Shown piece by piece: positions 8,159 through 18,800 of a DNA stretch of 64,000 nt. Each line of letters opens with the position of its first letter. The stretch's first letter is position 1. Source of the DNA: JAVKBW01 sp964352715 (lineage in GTDB: Bacteria > Pseudomonadota > Alphaproteobacteria > UBA8366 > Aestuariispiraceae); assembly GCA_964352715.1 (NCBI GenBank), contig CAYGSU010000004.1, forward strand, positions 1 through 64,000, given 5' to 3'. Position numbers and translations under genes: made by a program. The notes below the pieces were generated by a model, which did no database searches, was not told the DNA's origin, and saw nothing but the letters and a program-made list of their open reading frames with translations.

Positions 8159-9259
8159 ATGAAATTGACTATTGAACGCGCCAATCTGCTCCGCGCCCTG
8201 AACCACGTACAAAGCGTTGTCGAGCGGCGGAACACGATTCCGATCCTCTCCAATGTCCTGCTGGATGCATCGGGCGTAACGCTGAGCCTGACCGCGACGG
8301 ATATGGATATCTCGATTGTCGAATCCGCCGCTGCATCCGTCGGAACGGACGGCGCGACCACGGCGCCGGCGCATACCCTGTATGAAATCGTTCGCAAGCT
8401 GCCTGACGGCGCGCAGATCGAACTGGACAAGTCGGGCGATCAGCTTCACCTGCGCAGCGGAAGGTCAGAATTCACACTGCAGACGCTGCCGATCGAGGAT
8501 TTTCCGGTCATGTCCGGTGGCGAGATGAGCCACGAATTCTCGCTCGACGCCGACCTGCTGCGCCGGCTTGTCGACCGCACGCGGTTCGCGATCTCGACCG
8601 AAGAAACCCGGTACTACCTGAACGGCATCTACCTGCACAGCGAAGGGTCGATGATGCGCGCCGTGGCCACTGACGGCCACCGGCTGGCGCGGATGGAGAC
8701 TGAACTGCCTGACGGCGCCGCCGGCATGCCGGGCGTTATCGTGCCGCGCAAGACTGTGGGCGAATTGCGCAAGCTGATCGACGAGGCTGACGGGTCGGTG
8801 GAGATTTCGCTGTCGGACACCAAGATCCGCTTCGCGACAGGCGATGTTGTTCTGACATCGAAACTGATCGACGGCACGTTCCCCGATTACGAACGGGTTA
8901 TCCCGACCGGCAACGACAAGATCCTGCAGATCGATTGCAAGGAATTCGCCAATGCCGTCGACCGGGTGTCGACCATCGCCACGGAAAAGATGCGCGCCGT
9001 CAAGCTGGCCCTGTCGGCGGGAACCATCACCCTGTCCGCGTCCAGCCAGGACAGCGGAACGGCGGTCGAAGAACTGGAAGTCGGTTACGACAAGGAATCC
9101 CTGGAAATCGGCTTCAACTCCAAGTACCTCCTCGATATCGCATCGCAGATCGAAAGCGGGCAGGCCGAATTCCATCTCGCCGATTCAGCATCGCCGACAA
9201 TCGTTCGGGATGCCGACGACGCCAGCGCGCTGTATGTGCTGATGCCGATGCGGGTCTGA
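8159..9259 (+). CDS. dnaN: DNA polymerase III beta subunit (sliding clamp)
   Basis: The clamp is a ring dimer that tethers DNA polymerase III to DNA and recruits repair and initiation factors. The start MKLTIERANLLRALNHVQSVVERRNTIPIL is the standard beginning; 25 extra in-frame residues upstream are not family-like. The 366-residue length fits three repeated clamp domains. FAISTEETRYYLNGIYLH (middle domain) and the C-terminal YVLMPMRV, part of the protein-binding cleft, are recognisable. It lies 346 bases after dnaA and 13 bases before recF. Confidence 0.97.
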   Translation: MKLTIERANLLRALNHVQSVVERRNTIPILSNVLLDASGVTLSLTATDMDISIVESAAASVGTDGATTAPAHTLYEIVRKLPDGAQIELDKSGDQLHLRSGRSEFTLQTLPIEDFPVMSGGEMSHEFSLDADLLRRLVDRTRFAISTEETRYYLNGIYLHSEGSMMRAVATDGHRLARMETELPDGAAGMPGVIVPRKTVGELRKLIDEADGSVEISLSDTKIRFATGDVVLTSKLIDGTFPDYERVIPTGNDKILQIDCKEFANAVDRVSTIATEKMRAVKLALSAGTITLSASSQDSGTAVEELEVGYDKESLEIGFNSKYLLDIASQIESGQAEFHLADSASPTIVRDADDASALYVLMPMRV

Positions 9260-9272
9260 TTGGGCTGATTGA

Positions 9273-10490
9273 ATGTCAGCACAGTCGGAACGGGTTGAAG
9301 ACGCGCGGACGGAAGACAGGGCTATCGCTGACGGCATTTTGCCAGAACGCCGCGCTATCCCCGTTGCCGTTCGCAGCTTGCGTCTGACGGGCTTTCGCAA
9401 TTACGCCCGCCAGTCGCTTGATCTCAACGGGCGTGCGGTTGTTCTGTTCGGTGAAAACGGCGCCGGGAAAACCAACTTGCTGGAGGCTGTTTCTCTTCTT
9501 GCACCGGGTCGTGGTTTGCGGCGGGCAAGGACAGCCGATCTCGAATGCCGGGGCGAAGCCGGCAGCGGCCTGTCTGGCTGGGGGGTTGCGGCAACGGTTG
9601 CGACCGTCGTCGGGCCGGTCGAAATCGGTACAGGCAGCGAAGACGGCGCGGAACGTCGGATTGTCAGGATAAACGGCGCGTCGACCACGCAGGCCAGCCT
9701 TGGTGAATATGTATCCGCCGTCTGGCTGACACCGCAGATGAGCCAGCTTTTTCTGGAAGGCGCATCGGCCCGGCGGCGCTTTCTGGATCGGCTGGTATAT
9801 GGTTTCGACCCCGCCCATGCCGGCCGGATCAACGCCTATGAGAAGGCGCTGCGGGATCGGTCGAAAGTCCTCAAGGATGGCGGCGAGTCCGGATCGATGG
9901 ATGCACGATGGCTCGATGCGCTGGAAGCCCAGATTGCCGAACGCGGGGTCGCCATCGCGGCGGCGCGGCGTGACCTGGCGGTGCGTCTGGCGCGGGTCGC
10001 GATGCCCGGGTTCGGGCCGTTTCCGGGCGCGTCGGTCGAAGTGTCGGGTGATATTGAAGCCTGGCTCGATGACGGTTCGGCTGTGGCGGTTGAAGACCGT
10101 TTCAGGGCAGCCCTGGCGCAGAACCGCCGGATCGACGGCATCACCGGCGGGGCCAGTGTTGGTGTGCATCGGTCCGATCTGGCCGTCCGGCACATCGAAA
10201 AGGATATGCCGGCAGACCAGTGTTCGACCGGCGAACAGAAGGCGCTGCTGATGGCGCTGGTTCTGAGCCATGCCCGCCTGTTGACGGCGGAACGGGGCGT
10301 AACGCCGCTGTTGCTGCTGGATGAAGTGGCGGCCCATCTGGATGAAGACCGCCGCGGGGCGTTGTTCGCAGCGCTGCTCGACATGGGCGCCCAGGCCTGG
10401 ATGACAGGTACGGATGCAAGAGTGTTCGCACCGATGCAGGGAATGGCGCAGATTTTCAAGGTCGCGGATGCGGCAGTTTTCCCGGCCTGA
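9273..10490 (+). CDS. recF: DNA replication/repair protein RecF
   Basis: RecF is an SMC-like ATPase that helps load RecA at gaps. Walker A is GENGAGKTNLLE, preceded by RSLRLTGFRNYARQSLDL; the signature motif is CSTGEQKALLMALVL and Walker B is PLLLLDEVAAHLD. The 405-residue length is slightly longer than usual because of a roughly 30-residue N-terminal extension; a start nearer the RSLRLTGFRNY segment is possible, but no better Shine-Dalgarno was found. Order dnaN-recF-gyrB is conserved. Confidence 0.95.
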   Translation: MSAQSERVEDARTEDRAIADGILPERRAIPVAVRSLRLTGFRNYARQSLDLNGRAVVLFGENGAGKTNLLEAVSLLAPGRGLRRARTADLECRGEAGSGLSGWGVAATVATVVGPVEIGTGSEDGAERRIVRINGASTTQASLGEYVSAVWLTPQMSQLFLEGASARRRFLDRLVYGFDPAHAGRINAYEKALRDRSKVLKDGGESGSMDARWLDALEAQIAERGVAIAAARRDLAVRLARVAMPGFGPFPGASVEVSGDIEAWLDDGSAVAVEDRFRAALAQNRRIDGITGGASVGVHRSDLAVRHIEKDMPADQCSTGEQKALLMALVLSHARLLTAERGVTPLLLLDEVAAHLDEDRRGALFAALLDMGAQAWMTGTDARVFAPMQGMAQIFKVADAAVFPA

Positions 10491-10524
10491 TTTTGGGCCG
10501 ATTGTGTAAAGACGTGGAGTGGTT

Positions 10525-12960
10525 ATGAGCGATCAGACAACCGATGACGGCGCGGAATACGGAGCTGGCTCGATCAAGGTTCTTCGGGGGCTTGATGCGG
10601 TTCGCAAACGGCCCGGCATGTATATCGGCGACACGGACGACGGTACCGGTTTGCATCACATGGTCTACGAAGTCGTCGATAATGCCATCGACGAGGCGCT
10701 CGCCGGCCATTGCGATACGGTGACGGTTACGCTGAACGGCGACGGCTCGGTTACGGTTACCGATAACGGCCGCGGCATTCCGACTGACATTCATGACGAG
10801 GAAGGCATTTCGGCAGCCGAGGTCATCATGACCCAGCTGCACGCTGGCGGTAAGTTCGATCAGAACTCCTACAAGGTTTCCGGCGGCCTGCACGGCGTCG
10901 GCGTATCCGTCGTCAATGCGCTGTCCGTATCGCTGAAGCTGAAAGTCATGCGCAACGGCAAAGTGCATGAAATGTCCTTCACCCACGGCAATGCCGATGG
11001 ACCGCTTGAAGTTACCGGCACCTGTGACCGGTCGGTTACGGGCACCGAAATCACCTTTCTGCCATCGACCGAAACCTTCACCATGACGCTGTTCGATTTC
11101 GGCACGCTGGAACATCGCCTTCGCGAACTCGCTTTCCTGAATTCCGGTGTGAAGATCGCGCTGACCGATAAGCGCCATCCGGAACCCGTGGTCGTCAACC
11201 TGTATTACGAAGGCGGGGTTGAAGCCTTTGTGCAGTATCTCGACCGGTCGAAAACACCGTTGCATTCGCCGGCCATCGACGTGCGCGGCGAACGCGACGG
11301 CGTCGGTGTCGAGCTGGCGATGCAATGGAATGACAGCTACCACGAAACGACCCTTTGCTTTACCAACAACATTCCGCAGCGCGATGGTGGCACGCATGTC
11401 GCCGGGTTCCGCGGTGCGCTGACACGGCAGATCAACGCCTATGCCGCCAGTTCCGGCCTGGCGAAGAAGGAAAAGGTGTCGATTACCGGCGACGATGCGC
11501 GCGAAGGCCTGACTTGCGTGCTGTCGGTCAAGGTGCCGGACCCGAAATTTTCGAGCCAGACCAAGGACAAGCTGGTGTCTTCCGAAGTGCGCCCGATTGT
11601 CGAGGCAATCGTCAACGAAAAGCTCAGCGAATGGTTCGAGGAACACCCGACCGAAGCGAAAAAGGTCGCTCAGAAAGTGGTCGAGGCCGCCGCTGCGCGG
11701 GAGGCTGCCCGCAAGGCGCGTGAACTGACCCGCCGCAAGGGGGTGCTGGATATCTCATCGCTGCCGGGCAAGCTCGCTGATTGTCAGGAACGCGATCCGG
11801 CCCGAGCCGAACTGTTCCTGGTCGAGGGCGACAGCGCCGGCGGCTCCGCCAAACAGGGACGTGACCGCCGCACGCAGGCGATCCTGCCGCTGCGGGGCAA
11901 GATCCTGAATGTCGAGCGCGCGCGATTCGACAAGATGCTGTCGAGCCAGGAAATCGGCACCCTGATCACGGCCTTGGGCACCGGCATTGGGCGTGACGAT
12001 TTCAACATCCAGAAGCTGCGGTATCACAAGGTCATCATCATGACGGACGCGGATGTCGACGGCAGTCACATCCGGACCCTGTTGCTGACGTTCTTCTTCC
12101 GTCAGATGCCTGAACTGATTTCCTCCGGCTATCTCTATATCGCCCAGCCGCCGTTGTATCTGGTGAAGAAGGATCAGAAAGCCTTCTACCTGAAAGACGA
12201 TCCGGCGCTGGAAAGTTTCCTGATCAGCAATGTCGTCGATGTCGCCGTGTTTGAAGGGGCCGACGGTGCGCAGCGCGCTCGCAACGAGCTGACAGAACTG
12301 GTGGAATCCTGCCGCAGGGCCAAAAGCTACCTTGAACCGATGGTGCGCAAGGCCGGCGGCAGGGATCTTGTCGAACAGGCAGCGATCATCGGCGCGCTGA
12401 ACCCGGCACTGCTGGAATCAGACGATCATGCGCAGCAGGCGGCAGAATCTCTGGCGAAACGTCTCGATGCGCTGGCCGATCCGCTGGAACGCGGCTGGGT
12501 CGGCGAAGCCGTGCCGGATGGCGGGCTTGCCGTTCAGCGGACCCTGCGCGGAGTAACCGAACGCTGGATCATCGACGGTGATCTGCTGCGGTCGGCGGAA
12601 GCCCGCCAGCTCGACAAGATGGCGCCGCTGCTGCAGAGCCTGTTCGGCACCCGCTACGGCACGCTGATGATCAAGGATCGCGAACACCGCATCACGGGGC
12701 CGATGGCGTTGATCGAAACCGTGATGGCCGAAGGCCGCAAAGGCCTGACCGTTCAGCGCTACAAGGGGCTGGGCGAGATGAATCCGGATCAGCTTTGGGA
12801 AACCACGCTGGACGCCAATGCGCGGTCGCTTCTTCAGGTGAAGGTGACGCATGGCGATGAGGCGGAAGATGTTTTCTCGACCCTGATGGGTGATGTCGTC
12901 GAACCGCGCCGGGAATTCATTCAGGAAAACGCCCTCAAGGTCGCCAATCTGGATGTGTAG
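10525..12960 (+). CDS. gyrB: DNA gyrase subunit B
   Basis: GyrB provides the ATPase of gyrase, which introduces negative supercoils. The start ATG at 10525 follows gtggag; a GTG six bases upstream is less likely. The GHKL ATPase domain shows DNAIDEALAGHCD and GGLHGVGVSVVNALS. The TOPRIM domain has LVEGDSAGGSAKQGRDR and DADVDGSHIRTLLL, and the C-terminus has QRYKGLGEMNPDQLWETT. The 811-residue length is typical. The gene ends the replication block; fabA follows after about 100 bases. Confidence 0.98.
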   Translation: MSDQTTDDGAEYGAGSIKVLRGLDAVRKRPGMYIGDTDDGTGLHHMVYEVVDNAIDEALAGHCDTVTVTLNGDGSVTVTDNGRGIPTDIHDEEGISAAEVIMTQLHAGGKFDQNSYKVSGGLHGVGVSVVNALSVSLKLKVMRNGKVHEMSFTHGNADGPLEVTGTCDRSVTGTEITFLPSTETFTMTLFDFGTLEHRLRELAFLNSGVKIALTDKRHPEPVVVNLYYEGGVEAFVQYLDRSKTPLHSPAIDVRGERDGVGVELAMQWNDSYHETTLCFTNNIPQRDGGTHVAGFRGALTRQINAYAASSGLAKKEKVSITGDDAREGLTCVLSVKVPDPKFSSQTKDKLVSSEVRPIVEAIVNEKLSEWFEEHPTEAKKVAQKVVEAAAAREAARKARELTRRKGVLDISSLPGKLADCQERDPARAELFLVEGDSAGGSAKQGRDRRTQAILPLRGKILNVERARFDKMLSSQEIGTLITALGTGIGRDDFNIQKLRYHKVIIMTDADVDGSHIRTLLLTFFFRQMPELISSGYLYIAQPPLYLVKKDQKAFYLKDDPALESFLISNVVDVAVFEGADGAQRARNELTELVESCRRAKSYLEPMVRKAGGRDLVEQAAIIGALNPALLESDDHAQQAAESLAKRLDALADPLERGWVGEAVPDGGLAVQRTLRGVTERWIIDGDLLRSAEARQLDKMAPLLQSLFGTRYGTLMIKDREHRITGPMALIETVMAEGRKGLTVQRYKGLGEMNPDQLWETTLDANARSLLQVKVTHGDEAEDVFSTLMGDVVEPRREFIQENALKVANLDV

Positions 12961-13063
12961 AAATGCTGTCGATGGCAGGTTGCCCCGCCTTGTGTCGATT
13001 TGGCGCGTGGTATAGGTTTTTGAGCAGTTAACACAGGTAAAACAGCAGATAGGCCTGAACGGC

Positions 13064-13636
13064 ATGACACCATCTGATACCGCCAGTGCAAATGCCCGCG
13101 ACGAACAGGACTCGCCCGGGCTGACGCATCTGTCCAGCTTCTCGTATGAGGACCTGATTGAATGCGCCAAGGGAAAGCTATTCGGACCGGGCAATGCGCA
13201 ATTGCCGCTGCCGAACATGCTGATGCTGGATCGCATCGTCGAAATCACGAAAGACGGCGGCGAACACGGCAAGGGCAAGATTGTCGCTGAACTCGACATC
13301 AAGCCGTCACTTTGGTTTTTCGACTGCCACTTCAAAGGTGATCCGGTTATGCCGGGTTGCCTCGGCCTCGATGCCATGTGGCAGCTTGTCGGGTTCTTTC
13401 TCGGCTGGATGGGTGGCCTCGGCAAGGGGCGCGCGCTTGGTGTCGGTGAAGTGAAGCTGCAGGATCAGGTTCTGCCGGATGCCTTGAAGGTCACTTACGA
13501 AATCACCCTGAAGCGGGTGATCATGCGGCGCCTGATCATGGGCATCGCCGATGGAATAATGAAGGTCGACGGCAAGGTCGTGACCGAAGCCTACGACATG
13601 AAGGTCGGCCTGTTTCAGCCGGCCCAGAATGCCTGA
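13064..13636 (+). CDS. fabA: 3-hydroxydecanoyl-ACP dehydratase/isomerase FabA
   Basis: FabA dehydrates 3-hydroxydecanoyl-ACP and isomerises trans-2- to cis-3-decenoyl-ACP, the branch point to unsaturated fatty acids. Catalytic His89 (FFDCHFKGDPVMPG) and Asp103 (GLDAMWQLVGFFLGW) have the 14-residue spacing of the enzyme family. The protein is 190 residues, about 18 longer than the E. coli form at the N-terminus. The order fabA-fabB-fabI on one strand points to a dedicated unsaturated fatty acid operon. No clear FadR or FabR site was recognised in front of it. Confidence 0.96.
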   Translation: MTPSDTASANARDEQDSPGLTHLSSFSYEDLIECAKGKLFGPGNAQLPLPNMLMLDRIVEITKDGGEHGKGKIVAELDIKPSLWFFDCHFKGDPVMPGCLGLDAMWQLVGFFLGWMGGLGKGRALGVGEVKLQDQVLPDALKVTYEITLKRVIMRRLIMGIADGIMKVDGKVVTEAYDMKVGLFQPAQNA

Positions 13637-13739
13637 AAAAGCGGTTGAAGTCAGTGTGGCAAACACCACGTTCAGAGGGTGACACAAAAAGGACCATCAA
13701 GGTCTGCCATATCCGACAAAATTCCAGCGGGAGTCGCCT

Positions 13740-14966
13740 ATGACAAGCGGCAGACGAGTCGTCGTAACCGGGATGGGCATTGTCTCGTCAATCGGCAACA
13801 ACAAAACTGAAGTTCTCGATTCTCTGAAACAGGGTCGTTCCGGTATCACCTTCGTTGAAGAATACAAGGAGCGCGGTTTCAGAAGTCATGTTCACGGGTC
13901 GATCGATATCGACATCGAAGAGCATGTCGACCGCAAGGTTCGCCGGTTCATGGGTGATGGCGCGGCCTACAATTTTATCGCCATGCAGGAAGCGATTGCC
14001 GATTCCGGCCTGACCGAAGCTGAAATCAGCAATGAACGCACCGGGCTGGTGATGGGGTCCGGCGGGCCATCGACGCGCGACCTGGTCGAAGCGGCGGATA
14101 TCGCCCGCGAAAAAGGCGTCAAGCGGGTCGGTCCCTACCGGGTGCCGCGCACGATGTCGAGCACCAACTCCGCGACCCTGGCGACACCGTTTCACATCAA
14201 GGGTGTCAACTATTCAATCAGCTCCGCCTGCTCCACCAGCGCCCACTGTATCGGCAATGCATCGGAACTTATCCAGTGGGGCAAGCAGGACATCGTGTTC
14301 GCTGGTGGCGGTGAAGAGCTGAACTGGACATTGACGGTCCTGTTCGATGCCATGGGGGCGCTGTCTTCGAAGTATAATGAGGACCCCACCCGGGCGAGCC
14401 GGGCGTTCGACCGCGACCGTGACGGCTTCGTTATTTCAGGCGGTGGTGGAACGGTGGTGCTGGAAGAGCTGGAACACGCCAAGGCGCGCGGCGCGAAAAT
14501 CTACGGCGAAATCGTCGGCTACGGCGCCACGTCCGATGGTTACGACATGGTCGCCCCGTCCGGTGAAGGCGGGGTTCGGTGCATGAAAATGGCGCTGGAA
14601 GGGCTGAATGATCCGATCGGTTATATCAATGCGCACGGAACCTCAACTCCGGTCGGAGACATGGTGGAGCTGAACGGCATTCGGGAAGTGTTCGGTGACA
14701 ACATGCCGAAAATCTCCTCGACAAAGTCGCTTGCCGGCCATTCGCAGGGCGCGACCGGCGTGCATGAAGCGATCTATTCGCTGATGATGCTGGATAACGA
14801 TTTCATCGCCGCCTCTGCCAATGTCGAGAATCTCGACGAGGAAGCGCAAGGCATGCCGATTGCGACCGAACGGATCGACAATGCCGGTCTCGATTGCGTG
14901 CTGACGAACAGTTTTGGTTTTGGCGGGACAAATGCCTGCCTTGTTTTCCGCCGATATCAGGATTGA
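13740..14966 (+). CDS. fabB: 3-oxoacyl-ACP synthase I (FabB)
   Basis: FabB condenses malonyl-ACP with acyl-ACP and elongates the cis-unsaturated intermediates made by FabA. The Cys-His-His triad is visible: Cys164 in SSACSTSAHCIGNA, one His in NAHGTSTPVGD and the other in KSLAGHSQGATG. The protein has 408 residues and starts MTSGRRVVVTGMGIVSSIGN. It follows fabA by about 100 bases and precedes fabI by 10. Pairing with fabA, rather than motif alone, supports FabB over FabF. Confidence 0.95.
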   Translation: MTSGRRVVVTGMGIVSSIGNNKTEVLDSLKQGRSGITFVEEYKERGFRSHVHGSIDIDIEEHVDRKVRRFMGDGAAYNFIAMQEAIADSGLTEAEISNERTGLVMGSGGPSTRDLVEAADIAREKGVKRVGPYRVPRTMSSTNSATLATPFHIKGVNYSISSACSTSAHCIGNASELIQWGKQDIVFAGGGEELNWTLTVLFDAMGALSSKYNEDPTRASRAFDRDRDGFVISGGGGTVVLEELEHAKARGAKIYGEIVGYGATSDGYDMVAPSGEGGVRCMKMALEGLNDPIGYINAHGTSTPVGDMVELNGIREVFGDNMPKISSTKSLAGHSQGATGVHEAIYSLMMLDNDFIAASANVENLDEEAQGMPIATERIDNAGLDCVLTNSFGFGGTNACLVFRRYQD

Positions 14967-14976
14967 TGCTGTAGCC

Positions 14977-15837
14977 ATGGATCAGAGTGACGAGACAGCA
15001 GCCGCAGAGGTGAAGGCAGCATCCGATACGGATCCGGTATCGGATAGCCGGCCCGCAACCGGCCTGATGCAGGGCAAGCGCGGTCTCGTCATGGGTGTTG
15101 CGAACGACCATTCCATCGCCTGGGGTATTGCCCGAATGCTGGCGGCGCATGGCGCAGAGCTTGCTTTTTCGTATCAGGGCGATGGATTCCGCAAACGGGT
15201 CGAACCGCTGGCGCAAAGCGTCGGATCCGATATGTGCCTGTCGTGCGATGTGACCGATGCCGCCAGTATCGAACAGGTCTTCGGGTCGCTCGCCGACCGC
15301 TGGGGCAGCATCGACTTCGTGGTTCACGCGATTGCCTATTCCGACAAGGCAGAACTGAAGGGCCGCTACATCGACACGTCGCTGGAAAACTTCAAGCACA
15401 CGATGAGCATCTCCTGCTATTCCTTTACGGCGATTGCAAAAGCCGCCGAACCGCTGATGACGAATGGCGGCAGCCTGATTACGCTCAGCTATTCCGGATC
15501 GGAACGGGTGATGCCGTCCTACAACGTGATGGGCGTGGCGAAAGCAGCGCTGGAAGCGAGTGTCCGGTATCTGGCGACCGATCTCGGTCCATCCGGCATC
15601 CGGGTGAACGCCATCTCGGCCGGGCCGATGCGGACCCTGGCGGGTTCGGCAATAGCCGGTGCGCGGTTCGTCTACAACTGGCAGAGTGAAAATGCGCCCC
15701 TTCGCCGGAACATCACGCTGGAAGATGTCGGGGGTTCGGCGCTGTATCTGTTATCGGATCTGTCAGCCAGTGTAACCGGTGAAGTTCACCATGTTGACGC
15801 CGGCTACAATGTCATCGGAATGGCCGCACCGGTCTGA
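14977..15837 (+). CDS. fabI: Enoyl-ACP reductase FabI (NADH-dependent)
   Basis: FabI reduces enoyl-ACP in the last step of each elongation cycle and is the triclosan target. The core begins GLMQGKRGLVMGVANDHSIA, with the SDR nucleotide loop GVANDHSIAWGIA. The catalytic YxxxxxK is YNVMGVAK after LSYSGSERVMPS. ISAGPMRTLAGSAI and VHHVDAGYN are FabI signatures. From this ATG the protein has 286 residues, with an alanine/aspartate-rich N-terminal tail of about 30 residues not seen in the E. coli enzyme; an internal ATG at 15067 would remove it. It closes the fabA-fabB-fabI unit. Confidence 0.94.
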   Translation: MDQSDETAAAEVKAASDTDPVSDSRPATGLMQGKRGLVMGVANDHSIAWGIARMLAAHGAELAFSYQGDGFRKRVEPLAQSVGSDMCLSCDVTDAASIEQVFGSLADRWGSIDFVVHAIAYSDKAELKGRYIDTSLENFKHTMSISCYSFTAIAKAAEPLMTNGGSLITLSYSGSERVMPSYNVMGVAKAALEASVRYLATDLGPSGIRVNAISAGPMRTLAGSAIAGARFVYNWQSENAPLRRNITLEDVGGSALYLLSDLSASVTGEVHHVDAGYNVIGMAAPV

Positions 15838-15875
15838 CCGGCATACCCCCACCGCGTCGATAAGGTTTAGCGACC

Positions 15876-18800
15876 ATGCACCTTCTTGCAGCGACACCCG
15901 GCGCCGTCGATGACGGATCGGAAGCGGTCGATCTTGGTCAGACGCCGGGCGATATCGTCGTTATCACCGCCGCCGATACCGAAATCGCCTGCTTTGCGGC
16001 AGCGCAGGGAAAGATTCTCGAACGCGATGGCGGGGCGCCCTCGGTTCGCTGCGCCAATTTCATGCATCTCGGTCACAATTACGCGGTCGATCTTTATGTC
16101 GAAGAAATCGTATCGAAGGCGAAACTGGTTATCTGCCGGTTGCTGGGCGGGCGATCCTACTGGACCTACGGGGTCGATGAAGTTGCCGCCGCCTGCAAGG
16201 ACGCCGGAATACCAGTCGCTTTTCTGCCGGGCGACGACAAGCAGGATGACGAACTCGCATCCTATTCAACCGTCGATCCTGCAGCGCATCTGCGGCTGTG
16301 GCGCTATCTGATTGAAGGTGGCATCGACAATGCCGAAAACGCCCTGCTATACGCCTCGACGATGATCGGCAGGGATACCCGGTGGCGCGAACCCGCACCG
16401 CTGCCGAAAGCGGGCCTGTATCACTCTGAAAAGTCCAATCCCAATCTTGCCGATCTGGCGCTCGATGCGCACCGGCCGACGGCGGCGATCGTGTTCTATC
16501 GGGCGCTGGTTCAGGCGGGTAATACCTCGGTCATCGACGAACTGTGCAATCAGCTTGATGCGAACGGGGTTAACGCGGTCCCTGTTTTTGTGTCGAGCCT
16601 CAAGGATGCCGTCTCTGCCGCTGTTTTACAGGAAGCATTCGCCGGGGCCGGTGTTGACGTCATTCTGAACGGCACCGGATTCGCGGTTTCAACACCGGGC
16701 GCGGCGCGCACCGAAACCCCATTCGATGCATCCGATTGTCCGGTGCTGCAGATTGTGTTTTCCGGCGGTAACCGCTCGGTCTGGGAAGACGGCACCAAAG
16801 GCCTGTCCGCCCGCGATATCGCGATGAATGTCGCGTTGCCCGAAATCGACGGGCGCATCCTGGTCCGCGCCGTGTCATTCAAGGGCGCGGCCCTGCGAGA
16901 TGACAATGTCGAGGCCGATATCGTTACCTACGAACCCGCCATCGACCGATGCGCCTTTACCGCGCGGCTGGCGAAGGCCTGGGCGACCGTACGGCGAACC
17001 CCGGCCTCTGACCGCCGCATCGGGCTCGTTCTGGCGAATTATCCGAACCGCGACGGACGGCTGGGCAACGGCGTAGGTCTCGATACGCCGGCCGGTGCAC
17101 TGGAAGTGCTGACACATTTACAGAAAACTGGCTATACGGTTGTGCATGGTTTCAGCACGGGAAATGACCTGATCGAGTATCTGTCCGACGGGCCGACGAA
17201 TGCCGCGACAGATGGCAGAATTGTGCGGGAAACCCTGTCTCTTGACGCTTATCGGAACGCCTTTGACGCGCTGCCCGATACGGTTCGCACGGCGGTTGAG
17301 GGGCGCTGGGGCGCACCACAGAAAGACCCGTTTTTCCTTGAAGACAGGAATGAATTTGCGGTTTCGGCCTTTGTCTGCGGCCATATCGCCATCGGTCTGC
17401 AGCCGGCGCGCGGATACAATATCGACCCGGTGCAATCCTATCACGATCCGGCCCTTGTGCCGCCGCATGGCTACTTCGCCTTCTATATCTGGCTGCAACA
17501 GGTTTTCGGGGCGCAGGCCATTGTCCATCTCGGCAAGCACGGCAATATGGAATGGCTGCCCGGCAAGGCGGTCGGCCTGTCGAAGGACTGCTTTCCGGAA
17601 GCCGTTTTCGGTCCGATGCCGCATTTGTACCCGTTTATCGTCAACGACCCCGGTGAAGGCACGCAAGCCAAGCGCCGCTCGTCGGCGGTCATTATCGATC
17701 ATCTGACCCCGCCGCTGACCCGGGCTGAAAGCTACGGGCCGCTGAAGGATCTGGAATTGCTGGTCGATGAATACTACGAAGCCGCCCAGGGTGACCCGCG
17801 CCGGGTCAAGGTGTTGCGGCGGGAAATTCTCGACCTGACGCGGTCCAGCGGTCTCGACAAGGATATCGGTATCGATATCGGCGACCGCGACGATGACAAC
17901 GCGCTGGCGGCGCTGGATAATCACCTCTGCGAGCTGAAAGAACTGCAGATCCGTGACGGGCTGCATATTTTCGGCCTGTCGCCGGCAGGCGACCAATTGT
18001 CCGACCTGCTGATTGCTCTGGTTCGGCTGCCCCGGGGTGACGGCAAGGGCGGTGACGCCTCGCTGTTGCGGGCGCTGGCGCGGGATCTGGATCTGCCGGA
18101 AGATTTTGATCCGCTCGATCCGGACATGGCAGCGGTCTGGACAGGCGCGCGGCCCGATCTTCTGGCCGGAATATCCAGTTCTGTCTGGCGCAGCCACGGC
18201 GACACGGTGGAACGGCTGGAATTGCTGGCGAAGGCAATGCTCGAAAGCACGGCGCCGCCGCCGGGTCCTGCGTCACGCGCCGTTATGGAAGCAATCGAAA
18301 CATCGGTGCGCCCGATGGTGGAAGCCTGTGGCCCGGATGAACTGGCGGCGCTGGAAGCCGGTCTTTCCGGGCGTTTCGTCGCCCCGGGGCCGTCCGGTGC
18401 GCCGACCCGCGGCCGGCTTGATGTGCTGCCGACAGGACGAAACTTCTATTCCGTCGATACCCGCACCATCCCGACGCCGGCCGCCTGGACGCTGGGGTGG
18501 AAATCGGCGCAGTTGCTGGTCGAGCGGTATGCGCAGGATCATGGTGCGTATCCGCAGCGGCTTGGCATCAGTGCCTGGGGCACATCGAACATGCGGACCG
18601 GTGGCGATGATGTTGCACAGGCTCTGGCGCTGATGGGTGCACGGCCGACCTGGGATGCAGCGTCGCGCCGGGTGACCGGGTTTGAAATCCTGCCGCTGGA
18701 TGTGCTGGACCGGCCCCGGGTCGATGTCACGTTCAGGATATCCGGTTTCTTCCGCGACGCCTTTCCGGCGCTGATCGATCTGGTCGATTCAGCCGCCCGT

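Noticed and set aside
15838..15875. Cobalamin riboswitch before cobN
   Set aside because: Only 38 bases separate fabI and cobN, far too few for a riboswitch.
17118..18197. 359-residue reading frame antisense to cobN
   Set aside because: It overlaps the conserved core of CobN and has no recognisable domain.
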